Below the pieces are notes generated by a model. That model was not told the origin of the DNA and made no database searches. It saw only the letters and a program-made list of their open reading frames with translations. The position numbers and the translations under genes were made by a program. From positions 1-64,000 of the forward strand of contig CAWIVZ010000008.1 in NCBI GenBank assembly GCA_963839645.1: a stretch of DNA of 64,000 nt, written 5' to 3'. Shown in pieces: positions 7,696-17,397 of the stretch. Source of the DNA: PALSA-911 sp963839645 (lineage in GTDB: Bacteria; Pseudomonadota; Alphaproteobacteria; Acetobacterales; Acetobacteraceae). The first letter of the stretch is position 1, and every line of letters begins with the position of its first letter.

Positions 7696-9988
7696 CTATT
7701 CCCGGTAATATCCGCCGTAGCGGGGGTGATAGATCTCCGCGTCGGCGAAGCCGGAACGGACATGGGCGCGGATGTCCACGCGGGTCAGCACGACGCCGAT
7801 CAGGTGGGCGCTCGCGTGATCGAGCAGTTCCAGCGAATTGCGCACCACACCGCGCGGCGTGCTGCGCCAGCGCAGGCAGAGCAGCGTCGCGTCCGCCAGC
7901 CGGGCGATGATCCGGGCATCGGCCATCGCGATGGCCGGCGGCGCATCGAGCAGCACGAGGTCGTACTGCTCCCGCAACGCCTGCAGGACCGCCACCATCG
8001 CGTCCGACATCAGCAGGCCCAGCGAATGGGTTTGCGCCGCGCCGGCGGGAATGAAATCCATGTTGGTCAGCCGGTCGCGGCGGATCACGTCGCCCGGCGC
8101 CGCGTGGCCGAGCAGGCAGTCCACCAGACCGAGATTGCCGTCCGCCGCCAGCAGACGGCCGAGCCCGGGTTCGCGGATGTCGCAGTCCACGACCGCCACG
8201 CGTTCACCGGCCATGGCGGCTTCGCGTCCCAATGCGAGGGCAACGGTGGTCTTGCCCTCTGCCGGACGGGCCGCGGTGACGGCGATGACACGCGGGCGGA
8301 GCAGCGCCCCCTGCCCCGCCGAGCCCGCTCCGGTGCCGAGCCAGAGCCCGGCGCGCAGAGCGCGCAGCTGCTCGGCAAAGGGTGAGAGCGGCTTATGGGC
8401 GACGTAGTCCTGAATCCGGTGGCGGCCGAGCGTCCGGGGGGAAACCTCTGGCACCAGCGCCAGGCACGGCAGACCCAGCAGGCCCCGCACATCCTCTCCG
8501 CTGCGGAACGTGGCGTCGGCGAGTTCCAGCAGAAAGGCCAGGAAAAGCCCGAAAAACACGCCGAAGGCGCAGGCGGCGGCCAGCAGGGGCGCAGCGCGTG
8601 GGAAGCTCGGCTGCGGCGGCGGTACCGCCGCGGAGATCAGCCTGGCGTCGGGGGTCTCGATCGCGGTCTGCTGCACGGTCTGCTGCACCCGTTCCAGCAC
8701 CGATTGCAGCAGGGTGCGGGATGCCTCCGCGTCGCGTTCCAGCGCGTTGAGCGGTACCTGCGCCTGGTCGTTGCGTTGCTGCGCGGCCTGCGCCGCGCGC
8801 AGGCTGGACTCCAGGGCGGCGACGCGCTCGCGGTCGGCACGCCATTCGGCCTCGGCGGCCGCCACCACGCGGGCGATCTCGACGTTGACCGAGCGGGATG
8901 CCTCGGCGAGTTGGCTCTGCAAAGCGAGCACCTCGGGATGGCGCGGGCCGCGTCGGGCGAGCAGGGATTGCAACTGCGCGCCCAGCAGGTCCTGCTGCGC
9001 CCGCAGCGGCGCGACCGAGGGGGCGATGGCGGCCTGCGCGGCGGCCCCGGATTTGCCGCGCGCCGCGTCCAGGCGCGCCTGGTACCTGGGCCAGCTCGTT
9101 GCGTGCCTGCGTCAGGTCCGTCGAAAGCCGGCTGACCTGCTCGGTCTCCAGCCCGGCCAGCACGCCCTTCACCAGGCCGTGGCTGGCCCGGTATGCGGCG
9201 ATGCGGTCCTCGGCGGCGCCAACCTCGCGCCGCAGTTCCACCACCCGCTCCTCCAGCCACTCGGTGGCGTGGCGCACGGCGGCGAACTTCGCTTCCAGCT
9301 GGTCGTGAATATACAAATCGGCGATGAGATTGGCTGCGTCGGCGGCCAGACGAGGGTCCTGCGAGGTGAACGTGATCTCCAGCACGCGGGATGCCTTTGG
9401 GGTTTGGACAGCGATCGCGTCCAGCACCGCGAACGCCACCATGGCCCGGCTACTGGCGGAGTCCGGCGCGACGGGACCGGCCTCCTTTCCGCCGGCGCCG
9501 AAATGCGCGGCCAGCGCAGCCAGAAGGGCACGAACCGCGATCAGCTGGCGTTCCAGCCATCCGGGCTGGCGCAGGGCGGGATTGAATTCCGGCCGATCCT
9601 GCAGCGCGAAGCGATCGGCCACGCGTTCGGCGATGCGCAGGCTGCGGATGATCTCCGCCTGGCTGAACATCACCGCCTCCGTTGTCGGGTCGACCCGCAG
9701 GATGCTCTGCAGTTCCCGGGCTGCGAAGGTATTCGGCTCATAAAGGACGGTCGCTACGGCGCTGTAGCGCGGCGTGATCCGCCCGAGCGCACCCCAGGCC
9801 AGCAGCGGCACCAGCAGCGCGGTGCCGATCAGCGCCGCCCGGCGCCGGCGAAGAATGGCGAGCAGAACGGCGAATCCAGCCCCGCCATCGCTACCGGCCC
9901 CCGCCATCGTGCCGTACAAGGCGCCCGGCCGGGCGGACGGAGCGCGGTCCGGCGGCATCGAGGCGGTGTCGGCGGGGCGGTCCAGCAT
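7696..9988 (-). pseudogene. Wzc-like polysaccharide co-polymerase/BY-type tyrosine autokinase, one frame break
   Basis: N-terminal part (from ATG at 9988): cytoplasmic start, a membrane helix (AALIGTALLVPLLAWGALG), a Wzz-type chain-length domain (YSAVATVLYEP) and coiled-coil segments. Near 9085 an extra G in CAGGTAC shifts the frame; removing it rejoins NELAQ to YQARLDAARG. Then come a second membrane helix (PLLAAACAFGVFFGLFLAFL) and a BY-kinase domain with Walker A ARPAEGKTTVAL, Walker A' VAVVDCDIREP and Walker B YDLVLLDAPP. It ends in a tyrosine cluster (YHPRYGGYYRE), the usual autophosphorylation tail. Such proteins set chain length in Wzy-type export. It is the first gene of the minus-strand arm and is divergent from the export lipoprotein gene. 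Confidence 0.85.
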
Positions 9989-10201
9989 CCTCGGTCCTGA
10001 AAATCTTCTGCTGCGTCACCGGCTGCGGGCAGGCATCCGGCAGTTGATCCGGCACGTGCATCCGTCTGCTATCCAGGGTTATATTCATTGCTGAAAAAAA
10101 TCTACCATAAGTTGTGTTTAAGGTTAAAATAATCGCTCCTTCACCTTTCACCCGCGGAATGGCTGCGCGGTGCTGGGCCAAACCATTGGGATCGCAAAAG
10201 C
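9989..10201. promoter_or_regulatory. Divergent promoter region of the EPS locus
   Basis: 213 bases between the Wzc-like gene (leftward) and the Wza-like gene (rightward). The stretch at about 10075-10140 is strikingly AT-rich for this window (runs such as TGAAAAAAATCTACCATAA), which is where the opposing promoters most likely lie. I cannot assign individual boxes with confidence. Confidence 0.45.
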
Positions 10202-10812
10202 ATGGGCATGATCCGGCGACAGATCTTGGCAGGCCTCCTCGCCCTGGCGGCGCTGTTGAGTCTGGCTTCGTTCGGCCTGACCGGCTGCGCCGGGCCCGGC
10301 GCGGATCTGCCTCCGCTGCCCGCGGCGCCGGCAACGGGCCTACCGGCTGGGCGCGGGCGACCAGGTGCGCATCCTGGTCTACGGCGAGGACCAGCTGAGC
10401 GGCGAGTACCGGGTCAACGACACAGGCGGCATCGCCCTGCCGCTGATCGGCAGCATCCGTGCCGCCGGATCGAGCACCGACGGAACTGGAGAGCACCGTC
10501 GCCGGCGCGCTGAAAAAGTCCGGCATGCTGCGCGATCCCACGGTGGCAGCAGAGGTGATCGCCTACCGTCCGATCTTCGTGCTGGGGGAAGTGAACAAGC
10601 CCGGCCAGTATCCCTATCAGCCCGGCATGACCGTGGTGACGGCGGTGGCCGTCGCCGGCGGCTTCACCTACCGCGCCATAGACGACTATGCTGCGGTTGT
10701 ACGCATCTTCGGCCCCGGAACCCCCGGGGGACGGGCTGTCGAGGGCCGCGCCGCCCGGCAGGACTTCGTGCAGCCAGGCGACGTTATAACGATTTACGAG
10801 AGACGGTTTTGA
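10202..10812 (+). pseudogene. Wza-like polysaccharide export lipoprotein, two frame breaks
   Basis: The start encodes a lipoprotein signal (MGMIRRQILAGLLALAALLS with lipobox LTGC). After about 10338 the frame must change to read AYRLGAGDQVRILVYGEDQL, the poly-export (PES) domain opening. After about 10472 it changes again to read PTELESTVAGALKKSG, then VIAYRPIFVLGEVNKPGQYP (the SLBB-type beta-grasp) and the end DFVQPGDVITIYERRF. The joined product is about 200 residues, the length of short Wza-family proteins. It would form or gate the outer-membrane export channel, with the Wzc-like kinase as partner. All expected motifs survive, so the two indels are either very recent or sequence errors. 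Confidence 0.8.
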
Positions 10813-11650
10813 CCAAAGCGATTGCCTCCCTGTTCGCCGGGTTCGCCCTCGCGGTGCTGGCCGCCGGCGGTGCCGCCGCTGACCCCAGTCATGTCGCGCC
10901 GAGTCACGTCGGGCCCAGCCATGTCCGGATCATCGGCGGACCATCGGTAGGCTGCATCGGCGGCGCCGTGCAATTGCCGCCGAGCGGGCCGGGCTATCGA
11001 GACCATCCATGTCGCCATCAGCCATTTCTGGGGCGCCCCCACGACCGTTGCGGCTGTCGAGCAGCTCGGCGTGGATGCCCATGCCGCAGGCCTCGGCGAA
11101 ATCCTGGTGGAAGAACTCTCCCGCCACTACGGCGGCCCGATCGTCGGCGGCCACGCCAGCCACCAGCACGGGCTGGATGTCGACGTGGCGCTCGACACCA
11201 GCAACCAGCGCGCGCTGAGCCCGTCCGAGCGTGAAACCTTCGAGCTGACCAGCCTGGTGCGTCCGGATCGCCGGGGCGTTCCGCCCGGACAAATGGAACG
11301 GCGATGTCGTGAAGCTGCTGCGCCTCGCCACCCGCCTGCCGCATATCGACCGGGTGCTGGTCAACCCCGCGATCAAGAAACAGCTGTGCGACACCGTCAC
11401 CGGGGATCGCTCCTGGCTGCATTTCATCCGGCCGTGGTATGGCCATGCCGCGCATATGCATCTGCATTTCCGCTGCCCGGCCGGCCAGGCCAGCTGCGTC
11501 GACATCCCTCCCCCGCCGGCCGGCGACAGCTGCGACGCCTCGCTGCAATGGTGGTTCGATCAACTCGACGCGCCGCCGGCCAAGCCCGGCCCGCGCAAGC
11601 CGCCACCGCCCATGCCGGCCGAGTGCAAGGCGATCCTGGCCGGGCATTGA
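10809..11650 (+). pseudogene. mepA: MepA-like penicillin-insensitive murein endopeptidase, two frame breaks
   Basis: Begins at a TTG overlapping the stop of the export gene, with a signal peptide (IASLFAGFALAVLAAGGAAA). An extra C near 10998 shifts the frame inside GPGYETIHVAI; a second indel near 11272 lies just before FRPDKWNGDVVKLL. Repaired, the product is about 280 residues with the M74 zinc-peptidase motifs GGHASHQHGLDVDVAL and RPWYGHAAHMHLHFRCP, matching the HxxGxxxD and H-x-H ligands of MepA. It would cut D,D cross-links in the periplasm, perhaps making room in the wall for the export complex. It is the second gene of the plus-strand EPS arm. Confidence 0.82.
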
Positions 11651-11675
11651 TCCCGGCCGGCACAGCAGGCAGGCT

Positions 11676-12092
11676 TCAGGCGCCGCCGCTGTCCGAGCCG
11701 GTATCCGTCAGGCGCTCCAGAACGCGGCGCACATTGTCGCGGATGCCCCGGCTGTACAGCCCGGCGGCAAGCGCGGCCACGCCACTGCCCAACAGAATTC
11801 CGCTCGCCGGCTCGGGCACGCTGGACGGCGGCCCACCCGTCGGCGTGGTGAACGGCGCGGTTGTGAATGGGAACGTCGTGAAGGGGACGGTGAAGGGGAA
11901 CGTGGTGAATGGGAATGTCGTGAACGGGACGGTGAAGGGGTGCGTTCCGGGCAGGGTCGTGAACGGCACGGTGGGCGGCGACGCCAGTGCCGAGTGCGTA
12001 CGCCCAAAGAACCCCAGCAACGGCAGCGCGGCCAGGGCACGCCGCAACAGGCTACGCCGGCCGCGCAATGGGATAGACGGATGTTCCCGCAT
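11676..12092 (-). CDS. PEP-CTERM sorting-domain protein with Pro-Phe-Thr-Thr repeats
   Basis: 138 residues from an ATG preceded by AGGTGAG. Residues 1-38 form a long signal peptide (Arg-rich start, then LLRRALAALPLLGFFG and ALAS). Residues 41-84 are low-complexity repeats of the type PFTT(F/V/A). Residues 92-95 are VPEP, followed by a hydrophobic helix (ASGILLGSGVAALAAGLY) and Arg115, the PEP-CTERM pattern recognised by exosortase. Unusually, 23 residues (GIRDNVRRVLERLTDTGSDS and GGA) follow the Arg; most PEP-CTERM tails are much shorter. PEP-CTERM proteins are often encoded beside exopolysaccharide genes, as here. No exosortase gene is in the window. It is transcribed divergently from the glycosyltransferase gene. 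Confidence 0.72.
   Translation of the reverse strand: MREHPSIPLRGRRSLLRRALAALPLLGFFGRTHSALASPPTVPFTTLPGTHPFTVPFTTFPFTTFPFTVPFTTFPFTTAPFTTPTGGPPSSVPEPASGILLGSGVAALAAGLYSRGIRDNVRRVLERLTDTGSDSGGA
11841..11972 (-). repeat. In-frame tandem repeats of about 15 bases in the PEP-CTERM gene
   Basis: The DNA encoding residues 41-84 repeats units such as GTGAAGGGGACG and GTGAATGGGAACGTC (plus-strand reading), giving about nine PFTT-like peptide copies. Such repeats can expand or contract by slippage and would change the length of the exposed part of the protein. Confidence 0.65.
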
Positions 12093-12193
12093 AGATACTC
12101 ACCTGATGTGAACGGTTGCATACGTAAGGTGAAAAGCAGAGAAAGATCGTAACGCATCCCAACGTAATACGCCACAGTCAAGGCCCACCGAAA

Positions 12194-14111
12194 ATGCCCT
12201 CGCCGCCTGCTCGCACGCCGCAAATCAGTGTGATCCTGCCGGTGCGAACGCCGGCCGGTACCTCGACCTGGCCATAGGCAGCATCCTCGCGCAGTCGCTC
12301 GCCGATTTCGAACTGATCCTGGTCGACAACGGCTCCACGGACGGCAGCCGGCGAAATCCTGCGACCACCATGCCTCGGCCGACCCGCGTGTCTCGGTCCT
12401 CGACAGCCCGCAAGGCGGTGTGGCCGACGCGCTCAATCTCGGTCTCGCCGCCGCCCGCGGCCCGCTCGTCGCGCGCATGGACGCCGATGACGAGGCGCTG
12501 CCCGACCGGCTGGAGCGCCAGTTCCTCGCGCTGGAGGCACAGCCTGGCCTGGCCGTGCTCGGCTGCGGCGTCGAGACCATCGACGCCGAGGGCCGGACCC
12601 TTGGCAGCTATGTGCCAAGCTGCGACCCAACGGTGATCCGCGAGGGCCTGCTGCAGGGCAATCACATGATCCACCCGACCGTGCTGATGCGCCGTGACAT
12701 CGTCCTGGCCGCCGGCGGCTATCGCCCGATTTTCCGCGCAGCGGAGGATTACGACCTCTGGCTGCGCCTGTCCGACAGTCATGACCTCGGCAACATCCCC
12801 GACCGGCTGCTGCGCTATCGCCTGCATACCGCCCAGGTGTCCGCGCAACGTGCCGCCACGCAGCGGCTGGAGGCGCTCGCCGCGCAGCAGGCCGCCCGCG
12901 CGCGCCGCGCCGGCCAGCCCGACCCGCTGGCCGGACGGGTTCCGGCCGACCCCGCCGTGCTGCGATCCATTGGCGTTGCGAAAGCCGCGATCCGTGCCGC
13001 CCAGAACGGGGAGGCTGTAGACGCCACGCCGCGTCGCGCGCCGCTGCTGCTGCGCCCGATCCAACCGCTGCTGCGCGCCGCGCTGCGGCGGATGCAGGCG
13101 CGCGACGCGCTGGACCCCGACGGAGCCGCCTTCGCAGCCGCGCGGCGGCAGGGCGAGCAGGGCCGTAGCCGGATCTTCGTGTTCATGCCGGCCTACCGCG
13201 ATCCCGAATGCCAGTGGACCATCCGCGACGCCTTCGAGAAGGCCCGCCATCCCGACCGGCTCGCCGTCAGCGTCGTCTGGCAGGTGGACCCGGTCGAGGA
13301 TTTGCACTGCTTCCATGTCCGCACCCGGCCGGAACAGGTCCGCGAGCTGTTCTTCCGCCACGACGAGGCGCGCGGCTGCTCCTGGGCGCGCAATCAGGCG
13401 ATGCGGCACTGGCAGGGCGAGGAATACGCCCTGCAGATCGACAGCCACATGCGTTTCGTGCCGGACTGGGACGAGCGGATGATCGAGGAACTTGCCGCCT
13501 GCCCGTCGCCGCGGCCGCTGCTGACCTGCCGGCCGCCGCACTACGATCCGCCGGATGAACTGGGGGAGCCCTATATCACGCTGATGTCGGTGCATCAGTT
13601 CGACAGCCACGGGCTGCTGCAATACACCGCCGCCGCCATCCCGCCGGAACTGCCGCAGGGCGTGCCGCTACCCACCGCCGGCTGCGGCGGCGGCTTCATA
13701 TTCGGCGCGGCCTCCCGGTTCCTGGACGCGCCGTTCGATCCGCACGTGTATTTCAACGGCGAGGAAATGAACCTGGCCGTGCGGCTATGGACCGCCGGCT
13801 GGGACCTTTTCGTCCCGTCGCGCGTGCTGATCTATCACCACTACGCCCACAAGACGCCGCGCCGGCATTCCTGGTCGGAGGTCCGGCGTTCGCAGCGCCT
13901 GGACCGCCGGACCGTCGCGCGGCTGCACCATCTGCTCGGCGTGCAGCCGACGCGCAATCCCGCCGCCCTGCTGGACCTGCACCGCTACGGCCTGGGCCGA
14001 GCGCGGACATTGGCCGAATACGAGGCATTCGCCGGGGTGAATTTCCGCACCCGCCAGATCGAGGAACCGGCCAGGCAAGGGCTGTTCGGAACCGCCCGCC
14101 CCGGCACGTAG
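12194..14111 (+). pseudogene. Two-domain glycosyltransferase (GT2 + GlcNAc-transferase-like), frame interrupted near its start
   Basis: The ATG at 12194 opens a GT2 domain (ISVILPV), but one base is missing near 12246 before NAGRYLDLAIGSILAQSLAD. Further single-base changes near 12347 and 12361 disturb STDGSGEIL. From 12420 the frame is clean to the stop: LVARMDADDEALPDRLE (the GT2 DXD region), HPTVLMRRD, AEDYDLWLRL, then a linker. From about 13165 a second domain starts, with IFVFMPAYRDPECQWTI, RGCSWARNQAM, EEYALQIDSHMRFVPDWD and GCGGGFIFG. That matches the GlcNAc-transferase family (GT60-like) known from Skp1 hydroxyproline modification. A bifunctional enzyme adding two sugars is plausible. 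It closes the EPS locus. Confidence 0.75.
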
Positions 14112-14145
14112 CCGGCCGGGTGGGCGGGGGCGACGCCCGGAATAC

Positions 14146-14907
14146 CTACCGCGGCGCCATGCGCAACGCGCCGTCCAGACGGATCGTTTCGCCGTTCAGG
14201 TAGCGGTTGCCGACGATGTGCAGTACCAGGGATGCGTAGTCGTCGGGCACACCCAGCCGCGGCGGAAACGGCACCGTCGCCGCCAGGCTCTCACGCACGT
14301 CATCGGGCAATCCGTTGAACATCGGCGTCTGGATCAGCCCCGGCGCGATCGTCATCACCCGTACACCGGACCGCGCGAGTTCGCGCGCCGCCTGGATGGT
14401 CAGGCCGATGACCCCCGCCTTGGAGGACGCATAGGCCGCCTGCCCCACTTGGCCCTCATAGCCGGCCACCGAGGCGGTATTGACGATCACCCCGCGCTCG
14501 CCGTCCTCGGACGGCTCCAGCCCGCCCATCTCGGCCGCGGCCAGCCGCAGCATATTGAACGTGCCGATCAAATTGACCCGGATCACCCGCTCATAGGCCT
14601 CGAGCTTCATCGGCCCGTCGCGCCCGACGATCCGCCCGGCGGTACCGATGCCGGCGCAGTTCACCAGCACGCGCGCACCGCCATGCGCGGCATGGGCCGC
14701 CGCGAACGCGGCCTCGGCCGAGGCGGCATCGGCCACGTCGCAGCCGATGCCGATGCCGCCGATGCGTGACGCTACCGCTTCCGCCGCCGCCTGGTTCAGA
14801 TCGACCACGGCAACCTTTGCCCCCTGTGCGGCCAGCGCCGCCGACGTCGCCGCCCCCAATCCCGATGCCCCGCCGGTGACGATGGCGGCCTGTCCGTCCA
14901 GACGCAT
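14146..14907 (-). CDS. SDR family oxidoreductase (3-hydroxyacyl-CoA dehydrogenase-like)
   Basis: 253 residues from ATG 14905-14907, which follows GGAAG. It has the Rossmann motif TGGASGLG at 11-18, Asp36 after the second strand (an NAD(H) preference), NCAG at 83-86, and the catalytic set Asn112, Ser146, Tyr159 and Lys163 (YASSK). PGLIQTPMF and the C-terminal LNGETIRLDGALRMAP fit the type II 3-hydroxyacyl-CoA dehydrogenase (HSD17B10-like) group, so the likely reaction is NAD-linked oxidation of a 3-hydroxyacyl-CoA. The frame stays open 79 codons upstream, but those codons read as a shadow of the neighbouring gene. It lies 44 bases downstream of the flavoprotein gene on the same strand. Confidence 0.85.
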   Translation of the reverse strand: MRLDGQAAIVTGGASGLGAATSAALAAQGAKVAVVDLNQAAAEAVASRIGGIGIGCDVADAASAEAAFAAAHAAHGGARVLVNCAGIGTAGRIVGRDGPMKLEAYERVIRVNLIGTFNMLRLAAAEMGGLEPSEDGERGVIVNTASVAGYEGQVGQAAYASSKAGVIGLTIQAARELARSGVRVMTIAPGLIQTPMFNGLPDDVRESLAATVPFPPRLGVPDDYASLVLHIVGNRYLNGETIRLDGALRMAPR

Positions 14908-14951
14908 TCTTCCAACCCCCTGAAAAATCCAAGTTCCGATAAGCGAAAAAC

Positions 14952-16196
14952 TCAGCCCCGTGCCGCGCACCGCGACGCAATCGCTTCCGCCAGGAATGCA
15001 GCGTCCTCGCCGACGCCGGACAGAAACGCCGATTTGGTCTTGTGCAGCCATTGCAGACCCAGAAAGTAGATCCCCGCAACCTGCGTCACGCCACGCCGAT
15101 GCACCGGCCGTCCGGCGCAGTCCAGCACCGGCAGGTCCACCCAACCCAGATCGTAGCCGTAGCCGGTTGCCCAGACGATCGACGTGATCCCCGAAGCGGC
15201 GAGATCCAGCGACGGCACCGGGTCTGTCACCTCACGCGGATCGGGCAGAATTTCGCGCGCCGCCGGATCGTTCGGCAGGTCCAGCCCGGCCCGCCTCACA
15301 TGCGCATCGGCGGCCGCCAGGAAGCCGGCATAGGCCTTGTCGCCATGCGCCAAGGTGGCCGCAAGATCGGCGGCGAACGACATCCGCCCATCCCGGACGG
15401 CCAGCGCGCGGCCCAGCAGTACCATGCCGTCGGCGGCGAACCGGCGGAAATCGATCGTATGGCCGCCGCCGGCGCCGCTGATCACCAGCGGCGAATGGTC
15501 CGCTGGGCGCTGCTCCACGGTCGTCTCGTCCAGGCCGAGCGCGCTCAGCCACCAGATTACGTCGCGCCCGCGATAACGGCGCGGCAAGCGCCGGTGCGCC
15601 CCGATCGACAGATGTACACGCCTCCCCGCTTGCTGCAGTTCCTCGGCGATCTGCGCGCCGGAGGCGCCGGCGCCGACCACCAGCACGCCGCCCGGCGGCA
15701 ACTGGCCGGGATTGCGGTAGCGGCTGGAATGCACCTGAAGGACATCGCAATTGTCTTCAACAATCCGGGGAATGGCGGGGCGCTGGTACGGACCGGTCGC
15801 CAGCACGACATTGGCCGCCTCGATGGTTCCGGCGGAAGTTTCCACCTCAAACAGCGTCGTATCCGCCAGCCGCCGCAGCGCGGTCACCGCCACCGGGCAC
15901 AGCATCGGTGCCTGGATGAATGCCGCATACGCCTCGATGAACCGCACGATCGCCGCGCGCGGCGCGAACCCCTCCGGGTCTGGATGCGGAAACGGAAATT
16001 CCGGCAGCCTTACGGACCAGTTTGGGAATTGAAAATGCAGCGCATCCCACCGCTCGGACCGCCAGCGTTCGGCGATGGCAGCGCGCTCCAGCACCACATG
16101 CTCGCGGCCCATCGCACTCAGCCGGTGGCTCATGGTCAATCCAGCCTGCCCACCGCCGATCACGACGGTATCAATCCGCTTTGGCACCTCCGACAT
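14952..16196 (-). CDS. Flavin-containing monooxygenase-like FAD/NAD(P)-dependent oxidoreductase
   Basis: 414 residues starting at the ATG at 16196, 10 bases after the preceding gene's stop. An FAD-binding motif VVIGGGQAGL sits at the N-terminus and a second nucleotide-binding motif GVLVVGAGASGAQIAEEL lies mid-protein. IVWATGYGYDLGW and the C-terminal YFLGLQWLHKTKSAFLSGVG are typical of single-component flavin monooxygenases (CzcO/YUC-like). The reaction is probably NADPH-driven oxygenation of a small organic substrate, which cannot be specified. It sits in a minus-strand run with an L-2-hydroxyglutarate oxidase-like gene upstream and an SDR downstream. Confidence 0.82.
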   Translation of the reverse strand: MSEVPKRIDTVVIGGGQAGLTMSHRLSAMGREHVVLERAAIAERWRSERWDALHFQFPNWSVRLPEFPFPHPDPEGFAPRAAIVRFIEAYAAFIQAPMLCPVAVTALRRLADTTLFEVETSAGTIEAANVVLATGPYQRPAIPRIVEDNCDVLQVHSSRYRNPGQLPPGGVLVVGAGASGAQIAEELQQAGRRVHLSIGAHRRLPRRYRGRDVIWWLSALGLDETTVEQRPADHSPLVISGAGGGHTIDFRRFAADGMVLLGRALAVRDGRMSFAADLAATLAHGDKAYAGFLAAADAHVRRAGLDLPNDPAAREILPDPREVTDPVPSLDLAASGITSIVWATGYGYDLGWVDLPVLDCAGRPVHRRGVTQVAGIYFLGLQWLHKTKSAFLSGVGEDAAFLAEAIASRCAARG

Positions 16197-16206
16197 ATGC
16201 GTAACT

Positions 16207-17313
16207 TCACCCAGTGGCCGCAACTTCGAGCACGTGCGCGGCGATCGCGAGCGAGGCCGTCAGGCCGGGGCTTTCGATGCCGAACAGATTGATCAGGCCG
16301 GGCACGCCATGCGTCTGCGGTCCCTGCACGACGAAATCCTGGCCCGGCGCGCCCTTCGGCACGATCTTCGGGCGGATGCCGGAATAGCCAGGCTGCAGCG
16401 CGCCGTCCTTCAGATCGGGCCAGTAGGTCCGCACCGCCGCGTAGAAGCTGTCGGCGCGACGCGGATCAACGCGGTAGTCGATCGCCTCGATCCATTCCAC
16501 GTCCGGCCCGAACCGGGCCTGGCCGCCGAGGTCGATGGTCAGGTGCACGCCGAGCCCGCCCGGCACCGGCACCGGATAGATCAGCCGGGTGAACGGCGAA
16601 CGGCCCGTCAGGGTGAAATAGCTGCCCTTGGCATAATAGCTGGTGGGGATGCGCTCCTTCGGCATGCCGGCGATCCCGTCGGCCAGTTTCGGCGCGTGCA
16701 GCCCGGCGCAATTGACCAGCAGATTGCAGCGCAAGCTCATCGGCTCCGACCCGCCGACATCGATCTCCACTCCGCCGGCAACCGCCCGCCCGCCCAGCAC
16801 CGGGCTGTGAAACACCACCACCGCGCCGGCGTTCTCGGCGTCGCCCTGCAGTGCCACCATGTAGCCATGGCTGTCGATGATCCCGGTGGAGGGCGACAGC
16901 AGCGCGGAGGTGCAGCGCAGATTGGGTTCCAGCGCGATCGCCTCGGCAGCGGTCAGGATGCGCATATCGTCCACGCCGTTCACCGCGGCACGGCGGCGGA
17001 TATCCTCGAGCATGCCGTCCTCGACCTCGTTGGTCGCCACGATCAGCTTGCCGCAATTGCTGTGCGGCACGCCCTTCTCGGCGAGGTAGCCGTAAAGCTG
17101 CTTGCGTCCGGCGACGCAGAACCGCGCCATCAGGCTGCCGGCGGGATAATAGATGCCGGCGTGGATCACCTCGCTGTTGCGCGAGGAGGTTTCGGTGCCG
17201 ATGCCCTCCGCCGCCTCCAGCACGATCACCTCGCGTCCCGCCAGCGCCAGCGCGCGGGCCACCGCCAGACCCACGACGCCGGCGCCCACCACCACGCAAT
17301 CAACCGATTCCAC
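16207..17313 (-). CDS. LhgO-like FAD-dependent oxidoreductase (L-2-hydroxyglutarate oxidase family)
   Basis: 368 residues of the DAO fold: N-terminal CVVVGAGVVGLAVARALA binds FAD, then SSRNSEVIHAGIYYPAGSLMARFCVAG (the characteristic LhgO-family stretch), PNLRCTSALLSPSTGIIDSH, NLLVNCAGLHAPKLAD, and a C-terminal GIRPKIVPKG...FGIESPGLTASLAIA. Family members oxidise L-2-hydroxyglutarate or related 2-hydroxy acids and pass electrons to quinone or oxygen. It is the first gene of the three-gene minus-strand run 17313-14146 and is divergent from the aldose epimerase gene. Confidence 0.85.
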   Translation of the reverse strand: MESVDCVVVGAGVVGLAVARALALAGREVIVLEAAEGIGTETSSRNSEVIHAGIYYPAGSLMARFCVAGRKQLYGYLAEKGVPHSNCGKLIVATNEVEDGMLEDIRRRAAVNGVDDMRILTAAEAIALEPNLRCTSALLSPSTGIIDSHGYMVALQGDAENAGAVVVFHSPVLGGRAVAGGVEIDVGGSEPMSLRCNLLVNCAGLHAPKLADGIAGMPKERIPTSYYAKGSYFTLTGRSPFTRLIYPVPVPGGLGVHLTIDLGGQARFGPDVEWIEAIDYRVDPRRADSFYAAVRTYWPDLKDGALQPGYSGIRPKIVPKGAPGQDFVVQGPQTHGVPGLINLFGIESPGLTASLAIAAHVLEVAATG

Positions 17314-17397
17314 CGCTTGTCCCCGCCGCCGTTATTTCTCCGCCCGGGTTTACGCCGCTATAGGACGTTGGAAAAGCCGGAGCCGGAGGATGGCAAC

